DNA of 64,000 bases from Sclerodactyla briareus (Eukaryota; Echinodermata; Holothuroidea; Dendrochirotida; Sclerodactylidae), in the NCBI GenBank assembly GCA_026419785.1, contig JAODTK010005785.1, positions 1-64,000 of the forward strand, written 5' to 3'. The notes beneath the pieces were generated by a model. The model made no database searches. It worked only from the letters and a program-made list of their open reading frames with translations, and was not told where the DNA came from. How positions within the stretch are numbered: position 1 is the first letter of the stretch; the number at the start of each line of letters is the position of its first letter. Position numbers and translations under genes: made by a program. Shown here one piece after another: positions 24,720 through 38,020 of this stretch.

Positions 24720-25140
24720 TTTGATCAATTGCCCCATTGAAGTGTCAAATTTGTGCGCGCTACGCGCGCAGTGTGTATGATGATCTGCTTCATACTCCAC
24801 GAGCTGCAAATAAAAATCGGGCATTGTTAGGATCTCGGCGAAGATTTTCGGCGTTCCCAATTTAAAGGGCCCCGGTACGTGTTGAGCGGGTCGAGTAATT
24901 ACTGAACGCCCAATTTTTACTAAAAATATTGCACCAGATTGCATTTGACGACGTTCAATATCAAAAATTTTTTTCTACGCGCCGCAGTGTGTATCGATTA
25001 TCTGGCTTCATACCCACGAGCTGCAATAAAAATCGGCATTGTTTAGGATTCGGGCCGAAGATTTTCGGCGTTTCCACAATTGCAAGGGGTCCCGCGTAGC
25101 GTGTTTTAGCGGTCGAGTAATTCGGAAATAATAACATTTC
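24720..25140. repeat. Diverged tandem duplication of about 215 bp
   Basis: GCAGTGTGTATGATGATCTG at 24769 and GCAGTGTGTATCGATTATCTG at 24984 each lead into CCACGAGCTGCAA.TAAAAATCGG, GAAGATTTTCGGCGTT and TTAGCGGTCGAGTAATT. Words that follow the first copy (CTGAACGCCCAATTTTTACT, TTGCACCAGAT) recur at 27202-27270, so the family is interspersed. It lies directly downstream of the LINE tail on the minus strand and may be its 3' region. Confidence 0.65.
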
Positions 25141-25149
25141 GAACGCTTG

Positions 25150-25780
25150 TTCCACAGAAGCTCACCAGCGTGTACAAAAAGCAAAATCATACAGATTGGT
25201 TTTGAGCAACCTCTTAAATTGAAACAGTGATGCCGCGGAACGCCATCCCGAGGAAGCGTATTCCACTCGTTGCCATGAGTAGTATTTAAATCGCCTATCG
25301 CCGAGCGCATATCTACTACGGTTTGGACTCACCAAAAACGGTTACGATCATGGCGTGACATTAAAGTGCGGCTGGGAGTTACCTTTGAAGATGGCAAACT
25401 AAGTCACGAGGGCGCTAGATGTTCAGACAGGGTATACAAAAACCAGATTCTTAAAAAAACAATACGCTTGGGGATCGACAACCAGTGACAGTCATAATAA
25501 CAGGGGGTTGCACTCACTCGCCCTGCTTGCTTTTAAAATATCGCGGGCAACGCTGAAGAAGCTGTTGTAAGAAAAAAAAAGGGCCTGGTCTTTAAAAGAC
25601 AGATAACGAAAACAGGGCGTTTACGATATCGAGACGGATGTAAACTAAGCGACGAACTCCATGGGCCAGTGTTGAATTCAATATATCTGCGGATACGCAA
25701 TATGTTCCTAATTTGGAAATTAACAGATTGTCTTAGAAGAGTGATTTGGTCAATAAATGACTGGAGGAGTTAAAGAGAAC
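25150..25780 (-). mobile_element. Decayed LINE (L2/CR1-like), C-terminal part of the reverse transcriptase
   Basis: In alternating frames the minus strand gives words of a non-LTR retrotransposon reverse transcriptase in the right order: HGVRRLVYIRLDIVNALFS (the LVxSRLDYCN region), QLLQRCPRYFK (the LQRVQNRAARL position), YDCHWLSIPKRIVF (the LHWLPVxxRI word) with KNLVFVYP, then YALGDRRFKYY, NEWNTLPRD and FKRLLKTNLYDFAF (the GDRAF..LWNSLP..FKxxLKTYLF tail). The active-site FADD part is not seen. Many frame breaks show it is a dead copy. Confidence 0.65.
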
Positions 25781-25998
25781 CCGAGGCATGCGAAACAGCA
25801 ACAGGGGAGATAAGATCGGATCACCAATAGTAAGTTTATTGGTGGAAGCAGCTTTTGATTTTGCTTTGAGGATGCAATGAATAACTCAGTTTAGAGTCAT
25901 TTAGTTTCAAGAGGTTTGGAACTCATCCACGGACCGCCATTCACAAAAATAAGGTTGCAAGTGATTGGAGTAGCACGGAGATGGGCGCGTCAACAGGT

Positions 25999-26085
25999 GG
26001 GGGACGGGGGGGGGGGCGATCTGATATCCCCCCACTTTCAAAAGTGGGGGGGATACAATATCGTTGTCCCCCCCCCCACTTTTCC
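25999..26085. repeat. G/C-run hairpin
   Basis: CCCCCCACTTTCAAAAGTGG followed by GGGG is a near-perfect palindrome (stem about 11 bases), flanked by a second CCCCCCCCCCACTTTT and by GGGGGGGGGG. Such runs are also prone to miscounting. Confidence 0.6.
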
Positions 26086-26339
26086 GGACCGTAATAAAAC
26101 ATAATCGGCCTACACGATTTTGTATCACTCTAAACTGATTCAATTTGTCTAACCAAACAATAATCGCGTTGGAAATATCTTCAGTCCACGAATTCCAGGT
26201 GCGGACACCAGGTGAAGGTCTGGACACGACTAGGGCCGCCGAAGTGGAAGGATTACACCATGTTTCAATCCGAGTTATCGAATTTAATCGAATAGCCAAA
26301 AGTGCAAAGTTTTTAAAGTGTTTTTAAAGTGTTTCGCGA

Positions 26340-29254
26340 GCAATGGCGTTTTTTTTCCAGGCGTTGTAGGCAAAATAGCGATGTAATGCTTCGAATCATT
26401 TTCGATCGATTGATTTCAGAAAGCCTTGGGCAGAAGCTCCCACCCCCCCTCTCAAATTTGCTGAGATTGAAAAATTCGGGCGAAAAGTTCTTGGGAAGTG
26501 TTGGAAGGAAAAAAGTAAAGTGAAAAAAAAATGCCTGAATTTTTTGCAGACTTTTCGATTAAAATGCCCGGAAAACATGCAATTTTTTCGCGCGCGGAGC
26601 GGTCGTTTCAATGACTGACTTCTAAAATTAGGGAACTAATTTTCTATCCTCAGTTGGAGTGGTCCGTACGGCTAGGGCTTTTCCATTCGTCCCATGGAGA
26701 GGTAGACCCTGGATCCCACGCAAACAAAGCCAGAGTAGAAAAGGATAAAAAAAACCATGTGTGATACTCGGGTAAATCATCGTAGTATGCCACAATGGAC
26801 AACGTTGGTGTCCTGTCTTACTCAACTCACACATGTAGATGGGTTGCTATTGAGCCTGGCAAGTGCGTTCCGTCGGATCTTGAGGATAGGAAAATCTGCA
26901 AATTTCTTCTGACGTTCGCGCCATCCGTGGTGGCGCTCCGCTTAGATGGTCTTCCATTCGATGTGTCCCCCTACTTTTCGACACGGCCGACGCCCTGGCA
27001 CGGAGCTCGCATTCGACATTGGGAGAAAATGACAAATACAACTGAATAATCATCAGCTATAGAAGGTAATCAATATTGTGCTTACGGATATCTGCCCACA
27101 GGAGTGATGTAGGTGGTGGGAAAAGAAAAGAATTGGGCCGAGTTTACCAGACCCCTGGGGGACACCACAAATAAGCATACCAATCGGATCAGTAGATGGA
27201 CTGAACGCCCAATTTTACTAAAAATTGCACCAGATGCATCTGAGGACGTTTTCAAATATTTAAAATTTTCAAAGGAAAAAGGTGAGGGACACCCCATCCA
27301 TTTATAGATAGACCCTCCCCCATATCAGTCACCATTGCCGGATCGTCGGCAAAAACTTCATAATCTCTAACCCCCCAATAAACCATCCTTCCTACGCCCC
27401 GGCATGTTACTGCTTTGAAAGCACTGGGGGCAGTATGGCCCAGTCTGTAAACATGGGCGAAGAAAAGACTCTATGTTAACTTGCAGTTCGCCAGCGCCTT
27501 CCGGCATTATGGTGACCACCAGTGGCAGCGGGAACCATGCGAATTTACGCCATTAGATATCGCGCATTGCATTAGTAACAAAAGGTTTTTTTGCAAAAGT
27601 AGGCCTGCCTAACCTGTACAGAACGTAGGTACAGACAGTTTCATCGGGGTTTATTTTTTGCAGGTGTATCGAAAGAAATTCACTGCCTGAGAAACTGTCA
27701 TGCCTTGTAACTTTTTTCCCAGAAATTATAGGATTTTGTCCAAACTCGGTTGACGTAGATACTAGATACACTTACAAATTGCATCAAATGTGGAACCATT
27801 TTGCATCTAAGCAGTATTAATGACTCTAAAAAGACCCCTCCCATTACACCCCTCCCCCAGATGTCAGACATCCATGCCAATCTGTCCCCCCACCCCCCTA
27901 TCGTGAAACATGGCGGCCGCCCCCTGGCTCTAATATATTTTGTTGCCAAGATGTCAATGTAAACGTCCAAGTTTAACAACATCCAATGTTTTGGGCTGTC
28001 TTGACTTTCTCCCACATGTGTTATTCCTTGAGATCGCAGTGATAGGAGTAGTGTTGTAAATTACATTAGTTTAATTCAGGGCACTGGATTATTTGGTCGA
28101 TTATAGGGTCGTACCAATTCGTAGCCCAGTTTATAGGCTATAGTTTCAACGATTAATAACTTCGTAATAGAAAATGTGCATCTGGTAATGCAAGACACAA
28201 TGTTATTGATTCTGGCTTCCTCTGAGTGTATCCAATTGCTTGCTTCAAGGGGCGTAGCACTCCTGTACTTGGATCACCAAGACCGCAGGATGCGCATATG
28301 TTGAAGCAAGGAATTGTCCCCCATAATTACTACAATCGCTAGTCCTGCTGACTATACGAATCGATGACAAGTTCTTTAAGCATTTAGAAGAGATATGTCC
28401 AGTGACATCAACCCGATGTCAGCTATGCTACACCTGTTACTTTTTGTCAGGGAAGATCTATTGCCGAGCGGCACTAGACACCTGATTTAACTCAAAACTC
28501 AATCCGACTTGGTTTTGGTTGTTTTGGGCGAGCAACGACAATTTAACGATCCCTCAATCACTACTTGGCAGGGATTAGCGTAATCCGACTGTTCGTAAAA
28601 AACATCTGAGTCCACTCTTCTCCACTGAACCTTCACGAGACGTATCAAAATCTAAAGAAAAAACCTGTCCGAAAAATTGTTAAGGGCGTCGTCGTCTGCG
28701 TAACAAACTGGCGAGAAGCCAAAGCCACCTTTGCATGACGTCACGATTAAAAAATCCTCACGAGTGCAATTAAACATCACTGAATTCGATATACCGTCAC
28801 ATAATATGTCATGGCATGATATGTGATTGAATGTGAAATCTTTCCGATAAATCGTGAGACGACTCCTCTGACGTAGGTGAATGTTTTATATTGACTGGCT
28901 CATAGCGGAATGTGGGCTCATATCGTATTTGGATGGGAGGGAAATCTCTAAACAAGACCCGGACCGGCATCCTTCGCTCGGGGTATTATTTCGGCGTTAT
29001 TTTATCCGAGGACCCTTCGTGTGTTTGCTCTGGATAACGCATCAAATTCCTTCATCCTATGCATCTCAGTAGGCCAACTACAAGTTGCATTCAAGGGGAA
29101 TTTATGCGGTCGCCGGCCGCGCTCCGGTAAATTGATCTAAGCTGTTCAACCTTGGTGAGTGGTTAATTTACGTGCTCTTCGCTTTAGCACTCGCAAGCTG
29201 CCGTCCTGGAAAACAGTCCGATTGTATAGTTTGCTTCTTATTACTGCGTAACCT
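26340..29254. other. Stretch without a recognised gene
   Basis: No gene recognised. An 84-codon open frame at 26795-27049 includes a GC-rich part but no domain and sits beside repeat-like words (GTAGACCCTGGATCCCACGC). A copy of the CTGAACGCCCAATTTTACT repeat is at 27202-27290. The rest is anonymous. Confidence 0.45.
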
Positions 29255-29560
29255 CCTCTCAGAGGAGAAATGGTCCCAGGCCGCATCCCCAGCTGGGGCC
29301 CCACGCGGGCCCTCCAATGGGAGCCCACGTGGGCCCCACATGGGTGGCACATTCGTGCCCCGCCTCGATTTGTCCACGCGTTTCCAACGTCGGGCCCACG
29401 CGGGCCCCCATGTGGTTCTGACGTGGGGCGCTCTTTCTGTTTGATTCCGTTGACCCACAGGGCCCCATTTGGGCCTGACGTTGGCCAGCCCCGTAGCCCA
29501 CCTTGACCCACTTGGCGGACTAACCCATGTTGGGCCCCAGATGGGCTCGCTGGCTGGGGT
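29255..29560. repeat. GC-rich repeat around GGGCCC / CCCACGTGGGC motifs
   Basis: GGGCCC or GGGCCCC occurs about ten times with spacings of 20-50 bases, often within longer palindromes such as GCCCACGTGGGCCC and GGGCCCACGCGGGCCC. Frames on both strands stay open for 80-175 codons and read as Gly-Pro-Trp-Ala repeats, a by-product of the motif and not evidence of a protein. GC content contrasts sharply with its AT-rich surroundings. Confidence 0.7.
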
Positions 29561-31313
29561 GTGTCTCCTTACGGTCGATGTTATTCTCTTTTTGCTAGCT
29601 ATACACCACGTGATGAATACAATGTTCTCCGATTCGTTAACAGCCACTGCGAACTCCAGACAGCTATACTCGGCGAATACCCGGTGAATTCTCAAAACTA
29701 TTTGTCACAGACACCGACTTGTTTTCAGGGTGGTAGCTGTCAAACTAATTATTTTTACAGAACACTAACTACCCTAGGCTTCGATGGGGGGGAAACAGTT
29801 GACTCTTATGAGGCCCCTGGCAATGTTATTTAAGGCGGATCCTAATATCATGCAAAGCAACGTCTAGCACTTATCGAGACATGTATACGGTAGGCCTACA
29901 TCTGCACCATCAGTCCATTAGGAGTATTAGGGCCCTATTTCACGTTAACCGCGGAACATTGCCAATTTAACATCGCCAGGGTTCGAAGACTAAACGATTC
30001 CCCCAAAGCGAAGGGGAGAGGTGGTGACACCTGTCTGGCAACACCTGCCGAAAGCGGTGGCGCCTAATATTCACCATAGACATCTCCCCTAACCATAGTT
30101 ACAAACACACCGGCTAGCCACGAAACATGAAAAAGAACAGGTTTACCACAACTGCTAGCGTGTATGTACTCTGCAAATCTGTATGTTTGTGGAGTCAAAC
30201 CCGGAATTTGTATTATGTCCTGCTCCATCACATTCACTTGCTAATTAGCCCACACTATATCAGTCCAAATTGTCACGGGTCGACACATTGACAACTATCA
30301 CCGTCAATCCGCATCATATTTCACGATACACGGAACTTGACGACTGCACATACCTTTAATAATACCGCCCTGTTTGGCACTTGAAGTAGACATTAAATAA
30401 GGTGACACAACCGAGTTCATAGTGTCAACCGTCCCTCGGGGTAAATTTACCGGAATGTTTTCATAAGCCTAGCCCTTGAGCCCTGGACTGAATGGGTGAT
30501 TTGTATTTATAGCTTCTTCAAAGAAAAGCGAAGTTTACGTCGGATCACGCGTGCACAGTCGTATGAGTGAAATTCGTTTGTGATGTATCGGACTGCAAAT
30601 TGGACATTTTTTTTTTTCTGATCGGAGGGAAAGTTATTTTTTCGTCCCAGTTGGAAATGCGTCTGGGATTTAGCTGATTCAAGAATGGAAGAGACGTTTA
30701 ACATCGGTGATTACTCCAGTACGCTCCTAAACATTGTTTACTGCTGACAACATTACATACATACGGTAATGTTTTTCGTAACATTTTCCTGCTCTGTTAA
30801 CCTAATTTACTCAGATTTATACAGATTCGGAACAGCTGTGTCCATATATAGGAATTATATGATCCATACTATTTCAGTTCGGTACTTCCATTCATGATTC
30901 GACGAGGACTTGTTAGGACACATACAAGTTTTGTCACTGGTTATAGAACTACAGTGAACTACACGAACGACCTCATCACTTGGAACTACTGTTGTGTCCC
31001 ATCTTATAACGCGTGCTTATTGTGTGCCGACGGATATTTAATGACATTCCTACGCGTGTAAGGGTAGCCGACCTGTTTTTATGTATGTTGTGTGCAACAC
31101 GAATGGAGGATTTTACATCCTTTCCTGGAATATTTAGAGAGGGCTTTTCTTATTCATCCCACTAGACCTATATTTTGGAATACGTGTCACAACAGTGCTC
31201 GTGAAACTCATCGCTCAACGTATATGATCGGTGAGTATGCAATGAGTATAATAGGCGACTTTGAAGTGTGGGTCCAATGGCAAAGGAACGCTTTAGGGGG
31301 GTCGCCATTTCAG
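29561..31313. other. Stretch without a recognised gene
   Basis: I see only anonymous, moderately AT-rich sequence with a T run at 30607 and no convincing exon. Confidence 0.45.
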
Positions 31314-31394
31314 CTGTCCGTGCTCGGAACAGACCTTGACGAGACTAATGATGACTGCCTGTTGGTGGCATTCTCGGACGGCAAGAAGACTCCG
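31314..31394 (+). CDS. Possible short exon, product unknown
   Basis: An 81-base segment between a GCCATTTCAG acceptor and a CTCCG/GTATGG donor, exactly 27 codons, reading LSVLGTDLDETNDD and then CLLVAFSDGKKTP. The alternation CLLVAFSDG-K resembles a beta-barrel strand pair such as in Tudor-like domains, but no family is recognised. Base composition is richer in GC than its surroundings. It may be chance. Confidence 0.28.
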
Positions 31395-34300
31395 GTATGG
31401 GACAGTAACGTTTTTTTGCGGTCACATTAAGATTTTGCTGCATTTTTTTTTTTCTTTCTCATCAATGTTTTCCAGTGATTATAACGAAATTCGATTAATT
31501 AGTTCGTGTGGTCAGAATAAAACTGGAGACAGTTGAGATTACACCAGTTTCACTGCAGACATGTCCGAAGCGTTCACCTTGAAAATATGAGCCTACCACG
31601 AAGATCTCAACCGGCCTGTTCGAACGCCCGGATTAACGCCAAAAGTTTTTTAAACGTCGGACAGGTAAAGTCACCTCATATTTTCCGATTTCACACCAGC
31701 GGGTTCTTCCAACAGCAGATATGTTCAGTGGTGAAACCGGCAGAAGGGGACTCAGAATCACAGGTCCGATACTACTCTCTGACTACACACTTAGACACTT
31801 CGATGCTGACTGAGAGAATACCAGGACAACCTGGTTTTTTATCGCACTTCGATTTTAGTACTGGCGTATTTTTGTCGCATCTTTTTCTTACTTCCTCTCG
31901 AGACTGGTCAGTGAAGTATCATCGAAAGCATGAAGAGTAAGATCCGTATCAAGACCCGGAACGACAAGGCGCCCAGTCACGAATTCGAGGAATACCGATG
32001 ACGGAATCTTCGAGGACCATGTTCATTCCGAGAGTCGCGACGATGGAGTATAGGAATCGAGGCAGCGTCATTGTGGGCTATGTCCACGTGCATGAGACTA
32101 GACGTAACTAATTGACGGAACCAATTGAGCTACTAAAAAAAAAAAAAACATATCTCGTTGTAACCATTGAGCTATTTTTTATATTAACACATATGGCACG
32201 TGTTGTGCCTGCCTGCCTGCCTGTGCGCGATTTCTCCAGGAGGTTGTGGTTAAGGACCATAAACCGTTCCATTCTTAATCTTTGGCTGCTATGTAGGAGA
32301 AAAACTCTGTAGGCGCCTTACTCACTCCCATCCCCTCCCTGGGCCCCTTTCGGCTTCAGTTGAACTGAAAATATAGCTTGCAGATATTACACTACGTGTA
32401 TAATACATGCATTGTGACTATGTGTCGTCCCATTTTTTATTCCTTCTCTTTTTGTTCGTTTTTTCCAACTCAATACTATAAACTTGTCCGCGAGAGAACC
32501 AACTATTCGAGCCTGTAAAAATCAGCTCTTTGTGCCGACAAGAATAACCACTCTACTCCTTGTCGAATGGCCAACGATTTCTTCGAAGGTCCGTCTCAAC
32601 GTGAATAGTGCAATAAATGAATTTCGAAGGGGCAGGAAATGTTTGCCACGGAGAAAAAAGGCTGTCCGTATTTCATGCAGTTCACGTGAATTTCCCGTCA
32701 CATTGGATACTACAAATTCGACTACTCCTATAGAGAATTCTGATAATGTCTTTATTTTCACTTGGACTAGTATTCGTCGCGACGGGGAAAAGCGACGGCG
32801 TCGTGTTGTACGTTTTCGATCAATATCGCCCCGCGATGCAGGCTGGCTCCGTTACGGTTTATTGTCACGTATATATCAAAATGAATTTTCTTCTCGAATT
32901 AATCGCAAGACATTTTGCCCGATATTTATCCATGTCGGACTCGTCATTAAATCACCGGGTGATGTGGAGACGACGTTATCTTTTTAATCTCTGCCCGAAA
33001 TTGTCATTGCTTGTCTATTGTTATTGTTTCGTCGTGCCGTCCTTTTATATTTATTATAATGTTGTTTTTCCAAGAAATAAGAAGTTTTTCATGAAAGACA
33101 AAGCCCTCTCAGCCTTTGACACAATATTTTCATTTTACGAGTAGAAAATGCGAGTTATGCTTCTTCAATAATCTTCCTTTCTCACCAAAAGAGGAATTCT
33201 TCTTAGGCATATGGCAATACCACCTAAAAATTGCATGGCCCTTCTGAGATTCCGTGATTATATCCCCTCTTCGGGGACTTTATGGTTTTGCCTTCGCCGT
33301 AACAAGGCGTTTTTCCGCGTTCCGATTGATCTGACACTTGGCACACATGTCCGTCCGAGGTAAGTATCGGATGGGTTCGAGAATGGGCCTTGTGCCATGA
33401 CTGGGGCCCTTTATTTACAGGTTTTACGCGAAGAAAAACACACTTGAGTTGGTTCAATTTACACGAAACTTTGTGTGTGGGGCGCTTCCACATGGTTTCG
33501 AAAACTGCATCGCAATGATTTTATTAGGAGGGGGTTCAAACCGCAGGTCAATGATTTTCAGAAAATTAGTTTGTCATGAAGGTAGACTACATTAGGGTTC
33601 CATAAGAATCCATAAAGGCAAAAGGTAGGGAGGAGGGTCATTTTCATAGGCCACTAACTTTGTTGTATACGCGGTACTTAAACGAACATTTTTGCATGCT
33701 TTGGAACATAGCCATCGCTCCGAGACCAACTTTTTTTTTCTTTCCCATGCGATACTACTCGGAACAACCACTGCAGATTCGTGCATTTTGGAACGTGACC
33801 AGTCACGTGGACATGCCCTCTTCCTCTTGTCATTGATGTCATACTTTTGATATATTAATTTTCTAATGACTATCATTGCCTTCCATTGCTTCAAAGTGAG
33901 GATATACACGTTGGCGGTTTATTGCCAGGCGAAGCCTATTTTTGTCTCTTTGATCATATATCACATAAACAGTACTTAGAAATCCCCGAAAACCTTGATA
34001 GGCCATCATTGACCTCTATGCTCAAATATGTAGTACCTTTACGGCAAGTAGACCCCCAGTTATACTTAGTTTTACGGTCTGAGGTTAAAAAACTACTCCA
34101 AGTTCCGGTCCGGAGAGCACATACATGCATATTCATAAACCAATAAAACAGGAGAATAGCGTTATCTATTATCATCAACTTTCTTAATTATCACAATCAT
34201 TCATTAACCAGTTTCTAAGAGGCACATATCTATGTTATTGTCGTCCTTTTTGAAGCAATCAATACTAGAGTTCCGATCTAAAAAATAATCTAATTTCGTC

Positions 34301-37300
34301 TGTATTTTATAGGGTGATGGGTCGGAAGGATTTGTGATCAGTTGATAGTGTATGCTTGCATGATATATGCTAGTGAATCCAAGTGTTGGTATGACAAGGT
34401 GTCGGGGACAAACAACAACAACGAAGCAACCCAATCACTTACAATTCACTCAGTCATCAGTTTCCGTACTGTACTTGATGCCAGTCTGTATTAAGTCTTT
34501 TGTAGCATCACACTCTGAGGCCGGCGGCGCATCATCATCGAGCTGTAGCCGTACCAGCCGACTCACCATACTCAATTTAAATTTGGTACAGTGTATCAAA
34601 CTTTGTGAACAGATGGATTTGAAATCAGCGATAATCAAACATTGATATGAAAACCACAGAAATGGAAAATGAGATATTGTTGTATTCAGTCAATCCTACC
34701 ATTGTGTGACAGACGTGTTCGTTTTCCCCCCCCCTTTTTTTTGGGGGGGGGGCTGTTTTTAGTTTTTCAAACAGTGATTTCCAGCATGCCTATCGAGACA
34801 TTCGATGACATAATCAAATGTTGAAAGAGCCTAGCCAATATCATTGTTTTATAACTAACCCCCCACTGGAGTGAAGTGGACTAGTGGGCTACTGTTTTGT
34901 TGCCGCGAGTCGCGGCAGTCGGCGGTGAGAAGTCACTTTGGACAGGACTCTTGCCCTCCTCCATATTCAGAGAAAGTGGTCGTATCCTAGAGTTCACTGT
35001 CGTCCTACGCCTTGGATCATAAAGTCAGAGCAACCGCCAGCGTTTCTCCAGGAACCTTCAGTGACAAGCCTCCCCACCCTGTATAGAGAAAACCTCCAAG
35101 GTTTTAGGTTGGATTGACACTGTTCTACAGGTAGCTGCAATCTTAGGTGAGTTTATTCGTGTATATGCTCCAATCTTTGCCGGACGTGATGTATAAAGAG
35201 GTAATGAACAAGAAAGCCAAATGCTTTATGATTCCTACTGTTCCTCCTCTGACCATAATGGTCTCTGTCGTCTTCATGTTCTTACAAAAGGGAACCCACA
35301 GATTAAGTATAGGCTCCATTAGTTTAGGTATGGGCCGAGGTAGGTTATTAATGGCAAAACTTGGGTATATGTCCCTGCTCGTGCCAATAAGCCTCAGGCT
35401 AGTGGGAGGACCAACCTACATTTATCATATTAATTCTAATTACGCATTAGGCACACTACAAACTTCCATGTAAATCTGACAGACACCAGAAATTTGCATA
35501 AACTGCGAACTATGCACATTGAATGACCACAACTCAGCTGTTGAATAATAATAATAATATACAAGGATGGAAGGTAGGCCATATCCACTGAGTAGTTTTG
35601 TCAATCTAGCAAAATTGAAAGAAAAATGAATATTAAAATTATGCAAATTATCACAAATTTAGACACTGAAAAAATATAACCAGTTTGTGTACTCTCCCAA
35701 CAAGACAGAGACAGACACACACAGGGCAAAGTGATCACTATGTTCCAGGCCTCCGTGGGATACAAAAAAAATAGTAAATGTTAAAATTCAGAAATATTTA
35801 CTCTGTTGTATTTCATACAAAAACATTGGTCAAAACAGGAAAAGTTGTGTACAAATCTGACAAAATTACAAGCATGCATTAAAGGCCTCAATCTCTAGAG
35901 GCAAACTCACTAGGGTTCTACTCTAGGCAAGGTGAAAACAGTCAAATTCACTTTTGGCCCAACGAAATGTCCATCTATATAACCAATGTCAATATCTCAG
36001 GAGGACATAGTCATACCCAAGTTGTATCAGATCAATTCCCTGTTAATTCTTTCTTAGAACTCTCTTGGAATTTGCCCTCACCACATTACACAGGCAATGG
36101 TAATGTAGGGCGATGAAACAATACACCAAAATATATACATTCCAGAAGTTGATGACTGTCATACAATCATGTTACAAAAATATACCGAACCTGTTTGAGA
36201 ATTGACCAATCGCTTTTCCCCCAATATTATTCATAACAGGAATGTGTGGGATTCTGTTAGCAATACCACCATTAAATAGCCTATGCTAATTGAAAAAAAG
36301 TTAGAAATGTCAGGCATTTTCTTATGAGTTTGATTTTGAAATGGACAGGCTTCAAAATTACTACGGCAATAAACATGAATGTGTCTTGCAGTTATAGAAT
36401 TCAAGAATTCAAGTCTCCCAGCTACGTAATTAAATATAGAGACCACTGTACAAGCAGGCTGGGTTGTCTTACAGTTCAACCTCCCCCTCTCCACTCTTGG
36501 GATTTCTTTTTTCATCATTTTGTAGCTAATTGAATAGATCACTATATGGACATTTCATCACCCAAGTATGGGTACAAACTTATCACATTCAAAAATTTTC
36601 ACTAAACTTCTCTAGGCCCCACCCCTCATGCATATTGATGAGGACTAACTGTGAAACACTATAGTATATGTTAGCACTTCTCGATGGTGTCATTGACGGA
36701 AAACACTCCTTCCCCTCCAGGAATGGAAATGGGGAAACCCTAACTTTCACAGACACTTACTTTACTTCACTTTACAGAACATTACTGCATATGACAAGCA
36801 GCCAAACAAATTCAAGGGAATTGGGTTAAATATAAATTGCAAAGTGAAACTGGCAACCCTAATGAAATAAGAAGATACCCTCTGTTAGCGATGGCCACAC
36901 ATAAGCACCAAGTAATTTTTTTCAGAACTCCATCACTGATGCATGACTTGCCAAAATAATATGCTTCATACACCTCTACTGATTTATTGAAGCGAAGTCG
37001 AGAAATAATTGAGAAAATGTGGGCGACAGATCATGGCCACCGCTTCAGCATATGTCAAATTTGGCAAAGCGCAATATTTGTTTCCAGGATGGTTGAGGAC
37101 ATGGTCCGATCAAACTGTGCCATTATAGCTCATGGCACTGTACTTTATGACCAGTGACCAAATAAAGAATGCTGTTGACAACAACAAATAAGGAATGCGA
37201 ACCGAGAATAGGATTCCAATATGGGCTCCTATGAACTTACTTGATTATTAAAGATCAATGTTGTATGTAATTATTCTTTCACTCAATCACATGTCAACAC

Positions 37301-37460
37301 CCTCAATCATTGCGCTGTTGTTGAGTTATTTGAATTTGTTACCAGAATCATTTCTTGCACTTAATGATATTGCAAGAGCACCACAGTGATGGCCCTTATA
37401 AAGTTAGACAAATTTGCAGAATTCTTGACCCACGTTTCGAGAACATCCATGCTAATATTT
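31395..37460. other. Stretch without a recognised gene; several unassigned open frames
   Basis: Open frames of 135 to 167 codons lie at 31533-31940 and 32484-33144, two of them overlapping in different frames, without domains, signal peptides or splice context. At 31931 an ATG opens 23 codons and a second frame (from 31998) reads 36 codons ending ETRRN; these could be one exon with a base error. A GACAGACACACA-type repeat end lies at 35698-35760. C and G runs occur at 34727-34752. Confidence 0.4.
34450..34638 (-). CDS. Possible terminal exon, product unknown
   Basis: The minus strand is open for 62 codons ending in a TGA at 34450-34452. It contains SRLVRLQLDDDAPPASECDA and an acidic end STETDD, a composition like an acidic C-terminus. 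No splice acceptor is clearly better than others and no family is recognised. Weak candidate only. Confidence 0.18.
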   Translation of the reverse strand: MIIADFKSICSQSLIHCTKFKLSMVSRLVRLQLDDDAPPASECDATKDLIQTGIKYSTETDD

Positions 37461-37464
37461 ACAA

Positions 37465-37550
37465 AATATACCATATAAGCACTTTGAGCCTGTGAAGCGC
37501 TTTGAGCCTGTGGGAAAAAGCGCTATATACGCACTGTATATATATTATAG
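37465..37550. mobile_element. SINE/LINE-type 3' tail (AGCGCTTTGAG..GCGCTATATA)
   Basis: GCACTTTGAGCCTGTGAAGC then GCTTTGAGCCTGTGGG and AAAAAGCGCTATATACGCAC with a TA-rich end is the widespread tail shared by many animal SINEs and L2-like LINEs. No tRNA-like head was found upstream, so this is a truncated copy. Confidence 0.6.
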
Positions 37551-37619
37551 ATATTTGTGTCATATAGTTTTTAGCTGCTGGTAAACAGCTCTAACAAGTC
37601 AGCATGTCTCTGTCTCTCC

Positions 37620-38020
37620 GGTCCTTCGTCGTTTCGTTTCCGTTTCGTCCTTCTTCGTCCTTCTGACCGTACATGCTGGTCAGGTTGAAGCATGGCACTG
37701 GCTAGGCTGAGTAATACATTTTTGTTCGCATAATGTGATGAAATTATAATTAAATAATCCATACTTCCCCCAAAACTCTTCTTCGTAACTTCTGAACCGT
37801 ACATGCGGTCAAGTTGAAGCATGCACTGGCTAGGCTGAGTATAACATTTTTGGTTTGCATAATGTGATGAAATTTAAAATAAATCCAATTAATTACCCCA
37901 ATAAATCTTCATTCGTAACTTCTGAACCGTACATGCAATCAGGTTGAAACTTGGTGGGTGGTGAAGCATGCCACTGCTAGGTGGAAATAGATTTTAATTG
38001 AATCCAATTAATTACCCAAG
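37620..38020. repeat. 130-bp tandem repeat, about three copies
   Basis: CCGTACATGC occurs at about 37668, 37796 and 37927. Each copy is followed by GGTCAGGTTGAAGCATGGCA, CTGGCTAGGCTGAGTA and CATAATGTGATGAAAT, and preceded by CTTCGTAACTTCTGAA. Copies differ by substitutions and small gaps. Confidence 0.8.

Noticed and set aside
24345-24944. Longest open frame of the window (199 codons, minus strand)
   Set aside because: It overlaps an interspersed and tandemly duplicated sequence, has no domain or biased codon pattern, and one such frame is expected by chance in 64 kb.
29146-29695. Trp-Gly-Pro-rich proteins on both strands
   Set aside because: By-product of the GGGCCC repeat; equally open on both strands and with no start or splice context.
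32484-33144. Two overlapping open frames of 167 and 132 codons
   Set aside because: They overlap in different frames, neither has a recognisable domain, and composition follows the DNA.
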